Below are positions 38,543-50,062 of a stretch of 64,000 nucleotides of DNA, one piece after another; position 1 is the stretch's first letter; each line of letters begins with the position of its first letter. Where the stretch lies: assembly GCF_000189635.1 (NCBI RefSeq), contig NW_002476405.1:310001-374000 (forward strand), in the 5' to 3' direction. The notes under the pieces were generated by a model. That model saw only the letters and a program-made list of their open reading frames with translations, was not told the DNA's origin and did not search any database. The position numbers were made by a program, and so were the translations under genes. This DNA comes from Tetrahymena thermophila SB210 (Eukaryota; Ciliophora; Oligohymenophorea; Hymenostomatida; Tetrahymenidae).

Positions 38543-39787
38543 TTTTAAAGATCTTTTTTAATTGTTTGTTTATTGCTTGGATTAGATTTTTAGTTTTTTA
38601 TTAATATTAATTTGTTTTTTAATATTATATTTAAATCTATGGCTCTCTTCTTTTAAATTAGATTCATAGTATGGATTTATCAGAATTATTTCTTTTTATC
38701 TATTTGATATAGAAAAATATCAAATTGTAAAGATAAAATAAGATATTTAAATACACCCTATTTTTTGTCAATAATATCCAAATAGTAGCATTTGAACAAA
38801 AATATTAGCATACATTTATTCAGAAACAATTAACTTAATTAATTTCAACAGTTATAAATAAGCTATTATAATTATTAATTCTAAAATTACACATAATTTT
38901 TATTTTTTATAATAGCTAATTTAATTTTAGTTCAGTTTTTCTATTATTTAAAAGTTATTCAACAGCACAGAAACAATTATCTTTATATTTCATATAAAAT
39001 CCCTTAAAATAGTTATTCTACTATAATAAGGAAACAGAAATAAGAAAAAATTAAATTTTTTAGAGACATTGACAGAAAAATTGAATGACTCTCTTTTCTT
39101 CCATCAAACTTGTTACTCTTATCGAAGCGCATAAGAAAGACAATATAAGCTATTATATATAGAGAAATGTGGACTCTAGCTCACTTTAAAAATTTGAAAA
39201 AATTTAGATCTTCCACAGATTCCTAAAAAAAATATAATTAAGTCAAAAATCTGAAGATTGTAAAAGTAGACAAAAGCATGATTACTATTATATGTGATTT
39301 TTTTATTGTAAGATAATTTTATTATTTTTTGTAGATAGGATTATTACAATATTTTTTTGAAAAGTAAATATATTAAATTCTGAAAGTGGTGTTACTGTGT
39401 TTTTGATATAAATTTGTGTAATTAAAATCTTGTTTGATATAGAAGAAAATTATTTGTTTGTTACAAAATTATCACGCGGAAAATAGTAATTGATAAATAA
39501 ATAAATTAATTAATTAGTACCTAGTTAACATTTATTATCCATTATTCGTTTTTCATGCATTCATATATTCATTCATTAAAATTGATTGAAATTGAAGTCA
39601 TAGAAATCTGAAAAAGAAAAAAATCTGATTAATACTTCTATGTAGAGTTTGAATGTAGCGAATATATCATATAAATATCTAAAATAAATCATAAATATTA
39701 TTGATAAAAAGTTAAATTATTTAATAAAATATAAAACAAAGACAATAAACTAATTGCAGATCTCTTTCGCAATTTGAATAGATAGAA
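38543..39787. other. A/T-rich intergenic region with two small inverted repeats
   Basis: This lies between divergent GST genes. A GC-richer patch at 39090-39185 carries two small hairpins, CTTAT/ATAAG at 39118-39135 and TAGAG/CTCTA at 39160-39178. No open frame of interest. Confidence 0.5.
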
Positions 39788-40432
39788 ATGGATAACAAAA
39801 CTTGTGCTTAAAAATAAGTAACTTTAGGATATTGGAACATCCCCTTAAGAGCTTAGCCAATTAGATATCTTCTTGAATTAGGTCATTACCCTTATGTAGA
39901 AAAAAAGTATACTTAATAAGACGCTTCAGAATGGTTTGGAAAAGACAAACAAAAACTTGGCTTGGAATACCCCAACCTTCCTTATCTTATCTAAGGTGAT
40001 TTTCATATAACTGAAGCTTCTAATATAGCTAATTATGTGATTGAAATTACTCATTAATAAAGACTTTTAGGATGTGGGGATAATAAATTTAGAGTTGGAA
40101 ACATTAGATATGTCTGTGATGGATTGATTATCGATGTCTTCAAAACTTTAAAAATGACTCCTGAAGAAAAGCAAAAACTTTTAGAAAACAACATCCTTCC
40201 TGATCTCTACTCATTGAAGGAGGCTCTTGGTGAAAAAACCTATTTCTTTGGAAATATAACTATTGCTGATGTTTATGCCTACTGCGCTTTAGTCAACTTC
40301 AAATTATTCTTCCCAAATGAATATTAAAAATTTGCAAATTCTTCTTTTGATCGTATTATTCACAATTTCGAAGCCATTCCTGAAATTAAAGCTTACCAAA
40401 AATCAGATAGATTCCCTAAGTTTTAATTTTGA
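39788..40432 (+). CDS. Mu-class-like glutathione S-transferase
   Basis: A single exon of 214 residues. It begins MDNKTCAQKQVTLGYWNIPL, so it lacks the Met-Gly-Cys signature of its two upstream relatives and is predicted to be soluble. Otherwise it is very similar to them: GLEYPNLPYLIQGDFHITEA, GNIRYVCDGLIIDVFKTLKM, FFGNITIADVYAYCALVNFK and a terminal SDRFPKFQF before TGA. The in-frame TAA at position 40325 is Gln, which makes an apparent early stop under the standard code. It belongs to the tandem cluster. Confidence 0.92.
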
Positions 40433-40984
40433 ATAACTAAATTAGTATTGAATATATATTTTTATAGTAGTATAAAATACCATTAATAATTTCATTTCTA
40501 AAAATTCAATAAAATTATTCAACTCAAAATTTATATTAAATTTTCATTCAAAAATTATTATTTAACTTCAAATTAAAAACTTAATTTTAAAATATTCTAA
40601 CAAATACCATCATTTTAAAAACGTCAAATCATTTTTCAAACAAGAAATCATGTAAAAATTAAAATAAAAATCCAAAGCAATTATAATAAAATAAAAATAA
40701 AACACTCTTTTTTAAAAAAAATAGACTAATTCTATTTTTAGAAATTTTATAAAAAAGTTATTATTGAAAATTAAATCTAAAATATTTTTATTTAATTTAT
40801 GAAAAGATAATAAGGAGTATTTAATACATTTTTTATTAAGCACACAATAGATTTAATATTGTTGTTATTTTTGTACTATAAATTGAATAATGTAGAATTT
40901 TATATATTTAAATATTTATTAATGTATATATGTATGTGCGTTTGAAACTGCTTTTTTTGTTTTGATATTTATGTAAAAATAAAT
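40433..40984. other. A/T-rich intergenic region
   Basis: This separates the last intact GST from the GST relic. Nothing else was noticed. Confidence 0.6.
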
Positions 40985-41440
40985 TCAGTGTATTTTTTAG
41001 AGTCTAAATCCTCTGTTTTTAATCTTAGCCTCTATTTTTATCAGCTTATTAATTTCTTATGAGAGAATTTCTTATATTTTAGGAATTTACTCAAACATCT
41101 ATAAAAATAGATCAAAAGTTTCAGCAAAAGGGATATATTACTCGTAAAATTTGCTCTTTAACAATTTTATAGCAGAGTAAGTATAAATATCTGAAAAACT
41201 AAGCTTTACTGCAAACAAACAAGCCTTATTTTATAAGTATTTTTGTAAAAGTATCAATTTAGGTTTAATAGTTGTATCAAATTAGTTTATTTGATTTTCT
41301 CCATTTAGTTAAATTGCTTGAAACAAACTTATAAGAGTTTCATCACTTATAAGCATAATACTTTCTGGGATATTTTAGTTGCTTAAATTTTTTACATGAT
41401 AATTTTTCTCCTACATATTTTTAGAGTTTTAGATCAATTG
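40985..41440 (-). pseudogene. GST C-terminal relic
   Basis: A minus-strand frame resembles only the C-terminal helical domain of the GST at 37919: ISDETLISLFQAIQLNGENQ, IKPKLILLQKYLQNKACLFA, LSFSDIYTYSAIKLLKSKF and IPFAETFDLFLQMFEQIPK. The N-terminal thioredoxin fold with LGYW and the cis-Pro segment is absent upstream, where the sequence becomes low-complexity. The usual C-terminal SDRFPK signature has also gone. The frame itself stays open to TGA at 40985-40987, but with such A/T-rich DNA and one stop codon this means little. It is probably a decayed duplicate and could not bind glutathione. Expression of a truncated protein cannot be excluded. Confidence 0.65.
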
Positions 41441-42188
41441 AAATTTGCCTTTTTTAGCTTATTTGTAACAGCTTTAGTTATTATAGAGTTTTTTATTATA
41501 TTTATTATTATTTGATATTTTAATATCTATGAAAAAATATTTATTTATAAATAATAAATTAATATTGTTTGAATTACATAATTGATATAGAAAATTGCAC
41601 ATCATAAAAAAAGAAAGAAATATATTATTAATAAATATAAAAATTGGTTATTAAAATTAATCAGATATAGAATTTAACAGAATAATATCTTAAGAAGTAA
41701 ATTAGTTAATCTTTCTTACATATAAAACTCACTAATTAAATGTAAGATCTAATTTTTTTAAGCATAAAGAGGCAAAATGTAATTCTACAAATATACTTCT
41801 GCTTTTTAACATTTTCCATAAATAGTCTTCTAAATTTTAGAAAAATCAATTTATTCATTTATTCTGGAATACTTAATTGATAAAATTTGCTAAAATAAAC
41901 TAAGAGATTAAAGCTTGATTTAAAAAAAACTTTGATTTAAAAATTCTATCAATAAGTTTTGTACAAGATTAGTAGTAAAAAAAAAATCTCTTTAAATTTA
42001 AACAAATATTGTTTGAAATGAATAAATATTTTATAAAATAGTTTAAAAATAAATTTTGCTTTATTTTTAGTATAAAAATCAACAGATATACTTTACTTAT
42101 ATTTTAATAAAATCCTTATTAGATACAAAATTATTTTTTAATTATAAAAATAAATACTATTTGAAAAGATTTATATATTATTAATTTT
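41441..42188. other. A/T-rich intergenic region
   Basis: No gene, repeat or structured element was noticed. It may contain decayed remains of the 5' half of the GST relic, which I could not recognise. Confidence 0.5.
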
Positions 42189-44345
42189 TCATTAAATCAG
42201 CTAAACATTTTTGAAAAAACTTATTTTTATTTTTTTAAATAATCTTGCTATGACTTGATTAAAATGTTTCTGAGCTTTTGAAGTTCTTAAAGTTGATTTT
42301 CTTCAATTTTTTAGTTGCTGTTTATAAGATTATTTAAAATATCAATAGCCTTTTCGAAATCTGACTATTCTTGTAATGCTAAACATTTTCTATAAATGGC
42401 CTTAGGGTTATTAGGGTCTATTTCAAGAATTTTGTCACAAGTCAAAATTAATTTATCCCACTTTTTAATCTTCAGATAACATAAAGAAGTATTAAGTAAA
42501 CTTGATATTTTATGCTTTTATTTTAAATTAAGAAGTTAATTTTAAAATTAATTTATTCATTTTAATTTTAATTTTACAGGATGAACTTTTTAGGCATCTT
42601 CACCTATAAATTTGCCTAGTTCGAAGAAAGCATTGATAGCTTCAAAAGTTTTACTGGCTTTTTTAAAATTTTACTCCTAATTAATAATAAAAATTCCATT
42701 TAAAAATAAAAAATATTAAACAATAAAATAATTTAATTATCTTTTAAAAAAATAATATTTATCAAAAAATTTTATTTACCTGAATAAATCTAAGTCCTAC
42801 AATTTTTTTACGTTATGCTTGTTCAACTTTGTCGTCTATTGTCATTGTGAATGTGTTTTTGCCTTCAGTAAAATTATACAACTTGATGTGATATTTAACA
42901 TAATCAGGAATAACTCCATTATACTTTTCTTTTATAATTTCAAAATCTTTTCCATATTAAATAAGAGTTTTGTCTCTGCATTCAAGGACTGAGTATTCTT
43001 ATTTCTTCATTCTTCTTAGGGTATTTTTTAACAATTTTGACATTTTATACTCGTCGAGAAAGTATTTCCAGCAAGTAGGTTGTTGCTCTAAGAATTCAAA
43101 ATCAAATACCTGCTTTTCTGTCAATATAGGGAAATCTCCATCTATCGACTGGTAAATAATTTCTCCATCGATTTCTATTTTTAATTCAAAATATATTTTA
43201 GCTATTTTTTCAGGCTTTGCAGTTGAATTTCCCTTAAGAATTTCTTTCTTGATAGCCATTTAATCTCCAAAAATATCATCAATTCTTGTTAATTGCTTCA
43301 AGTTGACTGTAAGAGAATATATTGTATTATCATCTTGCTAGTTTATTTTAAACCTTTCCTAATTACTTTCGCTTTCTTTTTTTAAAAATGCTTCTTGTTT
43401 AATTTAGGCTTCACTTATTTCCTTATCTTTCATAGATCTAATCACCCTCCATACAACTTCAGACATCCCTTTTTCTAAGAGACTTTCAACTCTGATAGGA
43501 GTGTCATCGCTCCTCTCATCCAAAACCTCTTCTCCTCTCTTCAAACAATAATTAACTTTTAAATTTATTTAAATTAAAAATAAGCAAAAACAATAAATAT
43601 TTGAACTTTAATGCACTAAAAAATTAAGCATTAATAAAATCTTTATATATTCTACCTATAATTTCATCCTATTTTTCTGTTCTATGATTTCCTTCTCCCT
43701 TCTGGACTATTTTCTTGAGTATTGTCATATCTTAATTCAAATCAATAACAGTGGTCCAATCTTCTAAATAAAACATAAAATGCTTTTTATTATCTAATAT
43801 CTTCATCTTGTTGTCATCATATTTTAAATATTCTAAAATAATAAAGCTAACTTCGCCTTTTTTCATGCTTTCAACAACTACTTCAAACCACTCTTCGAAA
43901 TTGTTTATACCTAAAAAATAAATTTATAGAATTGATCCCTATTTCTACCTAAATGTGAAATTAATAAATACCTAAATTTGGAGTAATTTGATCTACTTCC
44001 TTTACATGATTGATATACTTTTCAAACATTTCTTTTTTTTATTCCTCAGTCTAATCACTTTAAGCATCAGGGTCTTAAACTTCTTCATATTGTAATTTTA
44101 TTTAATCGTATTTAGCTGGCTTAGGAAGTCCTTTTCCAATCTAAAAACAATTTTTTTTAACATTAAAGCTTAAAAATTATTAATTTATATTCTACCTGCC
44201 ATATTTCTTTATAAATTCTAAGTAATTCTGTTTTTTTTAACAATTTTCTCTCTCTAACTATATCTTTTGGTGGTTCATGATCTGAGTGGAAGTCATCTGG
44301 ATTATCAGATTGTAAATCTGAATCATAAAAATCTAAATTCTTCAT
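42189..44345 (-). CDS. FKBP-type immunophilin with TPR domain
   Basis: About six exons; start at 44345, TGA at 42189-42191. After an acidic N-terminus (FYDSDLQSDNPDDFHSDHEP), the order is as in FKBP52 and plant ROF1. First is an FKBP-like module with IGKGLPKP and MKKGEVSFIILEY, ending in EDWTTVIDLNQDMTILKKIV followed by QKGEGNHR. The second has VLDERSDDTP, WRVIRSMKDKEIS and LTRIDDIFGD. The third is AIKKEILKGNSTAKPEKIAK onward. The C-terminal exons encode TPR helices (LLNTSLCYLKIKKWDKLI and ILEIDPNNPKAIYRKCLA). FKBPs isomerise X-Pro bonds and TPRs dock on the Hsp90/Hsp70 C-termini, so a co-chaperone role is expected. The aromatic drug-pocket residues are poorly conserved, so isomerase activity is doubtful. 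Introns are near 42700, 43590, 43940 and 44170. The antisense frame at 42970-43155 is a shadow. Confidence 0.8.
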
Positions 44346-44833
44346 TTTGTTTTTCTAATTATTTTCTGAATTAAATTAAATATCTTATTTGTTTTTGGCT
44401 AACTTTTTATTAAAATTCTTAATTAATGTTTTGATTTTTTAAAATTTAAAAAAAGATTTTGACTGAATGATAAACAAATAAATAATTATTGATGGAATTC
44501 TTCCAAAATTCTAAATTTTTCCTATTTATTTTCATCAAAAGAAAACAATAATAAATAAAAGTTGATAATAATTTAAGATTTTACAAAAAAAAATTAAGAA
44601 AATTAAAATCTAAAAAAATAAAATATTGGTTTTAAAAGACTCAGCAAATTATACAAAAATAATGAGCATAAAAAAATTAATTTGATTCAATCAACAAATA
44701 AATGATTAATTAATAAATTAAAAATTTACTTTTATATGTAGTTAATAATCTATTTACAAATTTAAAAAAATAAAATGCCTACACATTACAAAAAAAATTT
44801 TCTCTTCATAATTTACTGAAAAATGAATGAAAT
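44346..44833. other. A/T-rich intergenic region
   Basis: A short spacer between two minus-strand genes: the FKBP start on the left and the 3' end of the transmembrane gene on the right. No feature is recognised. Confidence 0.6.
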
Positions 44834-47036
44834 TCAATTCTATATTTCCTTAATAATTGAGGAAATTATCCTATAGTCTACCTTTTCTAAATTTTAGCTA
44901 TTAAGGCAAATTTAAATGAAATTTTTAGTGTATTTGCATTAAAGTTTTTCAGATGAGTAAATTTCCATCTGCTTCTGGAAATAGTTGTTAGTTTTTTCTA
45001 TTTTACGAATTAAATGTTTTTAATATATAAATAAATTAAATTATTTACAATAAATATTCAATTTTTTATCAAAAGTTTTTGGAGAGCAACCTATTAGATT
45101 GATAGCAGCCAGCTGTTCTTTGCTTAAAAGTACCATAATAGCTTTTTTCAAAAAAATAATATCTTTATAAAATTCTAAAATATTTAAGCTTCTGCTAACT
45201 TGTTATTCAATTAATTTTTTAGTTTATTCATTAATATCATCAAATTTAGAATGAGCTTCCTTTTTCCAAAAGCTTTTGTTAAAATACATAAATATTCAGT
45301 TTAGTGAGTGGATTAATTAACATTTAAATGAATAATTAAATTAATAATTTATTTTCTTACCTTTTTTTGAATATTAATTTTTTTGTGTTTTAGATTACTT
45401 TCATGTCTGAGAAGGTTTTAATTTTTTAAATGTAATAATTTTAAACTTCTTCTTTAGTAGTCTAATTTATTATTTGGCTTTGGCTTTCGTTATTTTTTTA
45501 TATTTAATTACTCACTTAATTAGTAAGATTAATTTTTTAATTGTTGCAGTTACTATATCTTCTTGTTTTAATAACCTAAATAGAATCACTGCTTTTCAGA
45601 TTTTGATTTTAAAAAGGGATTTTTTAACTATTCATTTTTGGACTTCTACTTTGATTTTTTTATGAAAACGCAAAGGAATCTAATCTAAAAGAATTTTTTG
45701 ATTACTAAGGACTTGATTCTATGTTTAGTATTGGTTTTGGAATTTTAACTTTTTCAACTTCTTTACTCTGGCTTTATAGTGTATCTTAAAATCCTTCCTA
45801 GCTTAATAAAATTCTACTTTATTGCATAAATTGATTTGAATCAAGGAAGGATAATTTTTTTGGTGATTGAGATCTGATTAATGCAAAATTTGTTAGAATT
45901 TTATCTTCGTTTTCTTCAGCTATTTCGTATTTACTAATCCGTTTTTTTAAGTAGGCCACTTTTTTTTAATCGAAAAGTTTATTTATCTACAATATTTATT
46001 CGTATGTATCTTTATATATTGTTTGCAAAAAGAGAAAGAAAAAATCTCTTTTAATAGCATTTTATGCTATTTTTCTTCCAAAAAAGCCTATAGTCATTAA
46101 TAAAGCTAAAGTGCTGTTTACAAGTGCTAAGATTTCTGGAAAAGTTGGAAACTGTATTTCAATATATTAAATAACTTCATCTACTTAATACGATACTTAA
46201 CTTAATGGTTTATTATCTAACTCGTATGATTAATTTTATTAGTTGAACTAAATAGGAAATGAATATTTTGATTCAACTTGAATTAAAAATCCTTTGTTAA
46301 CAGTAGTAACTTATTTTTAAGCACTAATTGTTGTTAATAAGGTTTATTTTGGATTTAAGAAAATAAACTAATTTCTATAACTTACTTAATTTTACTAAGA
46401 GCTTATATTATATTAAGAAGCAAAAAGTTTAATTCGAAAGCCAGCTCTACTTCCACTAATCAATTAAGAAATGTCATTTTAATCAGCACAGTTATCTGGA
46501 ATAGTTTTTTTTATTTAATCAGTTTAGTAGCAGTTATAAGTCCTTATAATAATTTAGGTGAAAATCCTTTATCTTGTATTTAAAACTATTGTTTTGTTTT
46601 TCATATTAGAAAAGTTTAAGCAATTATAACCCTCTAATTCTGGGATAGAACACTTAACTATTTCAAGTTATATTATTTCATTATCCAATCCATTTTAGTA
46701 GTTGAAAAGAGCATAATTCACAACATAAGTCTTATTTTACTAATTTTATATCAAATCTATAATCTTATTTGTATCATATTCGTATCTGAATGCAATTAAA
46801 TCTTCACGCAAATCTATTTCTATGTTATCTTCGCTTATGAAACTTTGGGATCTGTATTTAGGGTTTATTTAGTTAGTTAAGTATTGTTTTGTAAGATATG
46901 CAAAGTAAGTTAGCGTAACTATGAAAATTGTTAATGTTAGCAGAGCTCCTATAATTGAACCTTTCTTTTCTTATCGCTTATTATCTAAATGAAAAAAAAA
47001 TGGTTATGAAAATATATCAATTTTTGTAAAATTCAT
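44834..47036 (-). CDS. Ciliate-expanded transmembrane protein
   Basis: The start at 47036 reads MNFTKIDIFSQPFFFHLDNK, then a hydrophobic segment (SIIGALLTLTIFIVTLTYFA), then a long presumably non-cytosolic region including FRYEYDT. The C-terminal part has FWKKEAHSKFDDINEQTKK, SLNILEFYKDIIFLKKAIMV and LLSKEQLAAINLI. I recognise this layout from a large family of ciliate proteins annotated only as putative transmembrane proteins; no function is known. The last exon is reached by splicing at about 45110-45006, which avoids an in-frame TGA at 45058 and gives ...NLIEKTNNYFQKQ and finally VDYRIISSIIKEIQN, TGA. One further hydrophobic segment near 46060-46140 probably forms a second membrane span. 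The plus-strand frame at 45474-45665 is a shadow. Confidence 0.75.
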
Positions 47037-47978
47037 TGAAAGGATATTTTGTTTGCAGTTTTTACTTTTTGTTTATTTTTTTTAATTATTATTTGCTTTA
47101 AATATCAAAAAAAAAAAAAATCTTCTTTTATCATTAAAAGAAAGAAACAATTTAAAAAAAAAGTCAGCAAAGTTAATTTTTTTGATGAAATGAAGTTTAT
47201 TAAAATTTCTATTTTATAAAATTAACCAATCATTTTTGTTTTGTTCTATTTTCAGTTTAGCAGAATTTACAACGGGGTTATTTTTTAAAAGGAAAGTATA
47301 AAAAAGACTTTTTTGTCAATGAAGAATTTATGAAAATCATAATAGTTATTTTTTAAAATTATTTATAACCAAATCAATTAAAATATTGACTCTTAATCAT
47401 TTGATTTTTATTAAAATAGCTAAATTTGATTATTTTTAAATTAAAATTTTTGATTATATTTCTACAATATCAAGACATAAGCACAATATTTTTAACTAAA
47501 TAATTTTTTTTTTTATAATTAAATCAAACTTTCATAAATTAGCTTGCATTCTTATTTTTAAAATATTTTTTTTTTATTTATTTTGTTACTGTTAATTGAT
47601 ATATTTATTAAAATAAATAAAAAATATAATTTGAAAAATGATTATCTTTAGATTTTTTTCTGAAAAAAATTCAAATAATTATATAAAATAATAAGTAATT
47701 TTTATTGAATTAGTGACTGACTATTCTTTTGGATAAAGATATTTTTTAGTTTTAGTTAGTAATTATAAAAAATAAAATATAAATTTTTAAATTAAAACTA
47801 TTTTTAATTTTATATTAAATATAAAATATATCTAATAAAAGTGAAAAAGCAAAATAAAATAAAATAAAAAATAATTCTAAGTTATAAAAATAGTTAAAGG
47901 ATAATATTATTTTTAACAAAAGAGAAAATTACTTAATTTATTAAATAATTTGATTAATTAAAACAATTAATTCAATAA
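47037..47978. other. A/T-rich intergenic region
   Basis: This contains the upstream region of the transmembrane gene and the 3' flank of the TRAPPC13-like gene. No feature is recognised. Confidence 0.6.
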
Positions 47979-50062
47979 TCACAATAAATCTAAATTATTG
48001 TTATTATTATTATAATTATTTTCATTATTATTTTAGAAATTATTATTAAATTAGTTATTAATATTATTGTTAGAGTTATTTTAACTGCTATTAATGTTGT
48101 TATTGTTGTTGTTATTATTATAATTATTATTGCTACTGTTGAAGTTTGCCCCTGGCTAAGAATTAGTGCTGTCAAAATCAAGTAGATTATCGTCGAAAAT
48201 CGAATCCAAATTTTATTTGTTACTGTTACTGTTATTAACGTTGTTATTATTTTATTGATATTACGTATTTTGCTGGTTTTAATTTGAATTAAAAGCATAA
48301 ACGTTGTTGGCAGCCTGACTGGTTGTATCAGTAAAAAAATCTTGAATGTCATCATTTTCTTGCATCTTAGGCTAATATTAGGTTGCTTAAGTGCTTTATT
48401 GTGAAACTTAGTTATTAGTAGAATCAAAGTTATCAGCAAAGAAATCTATTACTTCGTTCATTCTATTTTATTGACTGGGAAATTAAAGAAGTTCGTCTTG
48501 TGTTTTAACAAGGACTTATAGCATTTTTCTGATAGTGCAATTTTTATTTGTATTTTCAACTCTAAAATTCAGACCTTTGATAAATTAAATTCCTGGCCCT
48601 AATGGGAGGAGATGAACTCCTAGTTCAAATTGATACTAATTTTCCTCAGAGAATGTGACTATCTTTATTTATTTTTTTTATTAATAAGATATATTTAAAA
48701 TAAGTTAATATTTTTCATTTTAAAATTAATCTTACAGAATTATCTAAGCCTAAAACTTTGATCCCATCCATATCAAAGTTGTTTAAAAAGATTTTAGCTT
48801 TTCTTATTTATCTAGTGGGATTGCTAACAATAAGCCTGCATTTGGAAATTTTTTTGATTGAAAGTTCAGGTTTTTCAGCAAATTATAACTCGATATCGTA
48901 TTTTTCCAAAGGAACTTCTTCAGATTTATTCATATAAGCACCACAAATACCCCATTCTAAAAATAAACTCCCAAGACTAATTGTTGCTTAATCTCTAAGA
49001 AATAGATTTTTGTATTCATCCATAGCATAAGGTTTTACATCCACCTTAAATATGATTTTTTCTTTTTCTTCTGGCTTCAAACAAACTAGTCCACTAGAAT
49101 CTAGTGACTTAACATACAAAAATATTTAATTAATTTACCATTAATCAAAAGATTAATTAAAATTATTTTGTTTTAATAAAAATATTGTTTTATTATGTCT
49201 TCATATAACATCTGATAAATAATTATTACTATGAGCTATGATTCAAACAAGTCCTCTGGAATAAAGGAAACAGTTTTAAAGAGAAAATCAATTTAAGTTT
49301 TTGCCTAGAGAGAGTACTCCAAATAGTAAGTTGGATACTAAAAATAAACAAAGAAAAATAAATATTAATGAATAAAACCTTATTACATTAGAAATAAATT
49401 TTACTAAATCAGAAATAACGCTCTTTTCTATTAAAAAGGGTAGCTTTGGAGATATTCTATATTGTCTAGTTTTTTGATTCTCTGGAATTATTGGAGCGCT
49501 TGATGGATTATTTATAAATGGTTTTGCCTTATATTTAATAAAAAATGCAATATTGTATTATTTTTCCTGCTCTATTTTTAGACTGAAAGGAACATTAATA
49601 TCATCTCCACCTTTAATGTCTTTAACTCTTGCTTCTGCAATTTTAGTTGGCTTTTTATCATCTTACTTTTGCACAATAATCTAAATTAATTAATTAAAAC
49701 AATTCAAAATAAATCATAAATGAAATCCTTAATTTTCTAAAATTTACTTCGATATTAACATAATCAAGAACCTAATTATAACCTTGCTTGTATCTAATCT
49801 AAGCCATAGCTTTCAATTATTCACCAACGTAAACTGTCCTATTATTTAAACATTTTTAGAGTCATTTCTAATTGCTACTTTGAATCCTTTTAATAATTCA
49901 CCCAAAGTCTTCTGTTGGTTGCAGTTTCTCTCCATCAACTATCACATAATCCATTCCCTGTTAAATACCCTATAGCGGATGTCTAGTGGTGCTCTAAGTT
50001 TTTATCTAATTTTTTGGAGGAACCAACCTAAAATTTCTAATTTCAAAAATATCCTGATCCAT
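47979..50062 (-). CDS. TRAPPC13: TRAPPC13-like trafficking subunit with Asn/Gln-rich tail
   Basis: The start at 50062 reads MDQDIFEIRNFRLVPPKNQ. A 63-nt intron (49839-49901) joins LQPTEDFG to TVYVGEQLKAMAQIRYKQG, matching the LPQxFGxIxLGE motif of TRAPPC13. Later segments fit the family in order: YYLEYSLQAKT and KTVSFIPEDLF (like FLEAQIQN and EKVSLEP), CLKPEEKE, ATISLGSLFLEWGICG (like IGKLDIVWKT) and LSIKKISKCRLIVSNPTR. TRAPPC13 belongs to the TRAPPIII tethering complex in ER-Golgi traffic and autophagy. The last 130 or so residues are unusual: after the FPSQQNRMNEVIDFFADNFD segment comes an Asn/Gln/Ser-rich tail that contains LLDFD and ends LDLL before TGA at 47979-47981. The 48439-47990 reading in another frame is a shadow of this repeat-rich region. 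Confidence 0.78.

Noticed and set aside
45058-45060. In-frame TGA as the end of the ciliate transmembrane gene
   Set aside because: Splicing from just before it into the exon at about 45005 continues the family's C-terminus and ends at 44834.
47990-48439. Minus-strand frame of 149 codons rich in Ile/Thr
   Set aside because: It is the wrong frame of the Asn/Gln-rich tail of the TRAPPC13-like gene; AAT/AAC repeats read out of frame give Ile/Thr runs.
49839-49901. Apparent +1 frameshift and two TGA codons in the TRAPPC13-like gene
   Set aside because: A 63-nt GTGAATT...ATAATAG intron removes both stops and gives the conserved FGTVYVGE motif, so no frameshift is needed.
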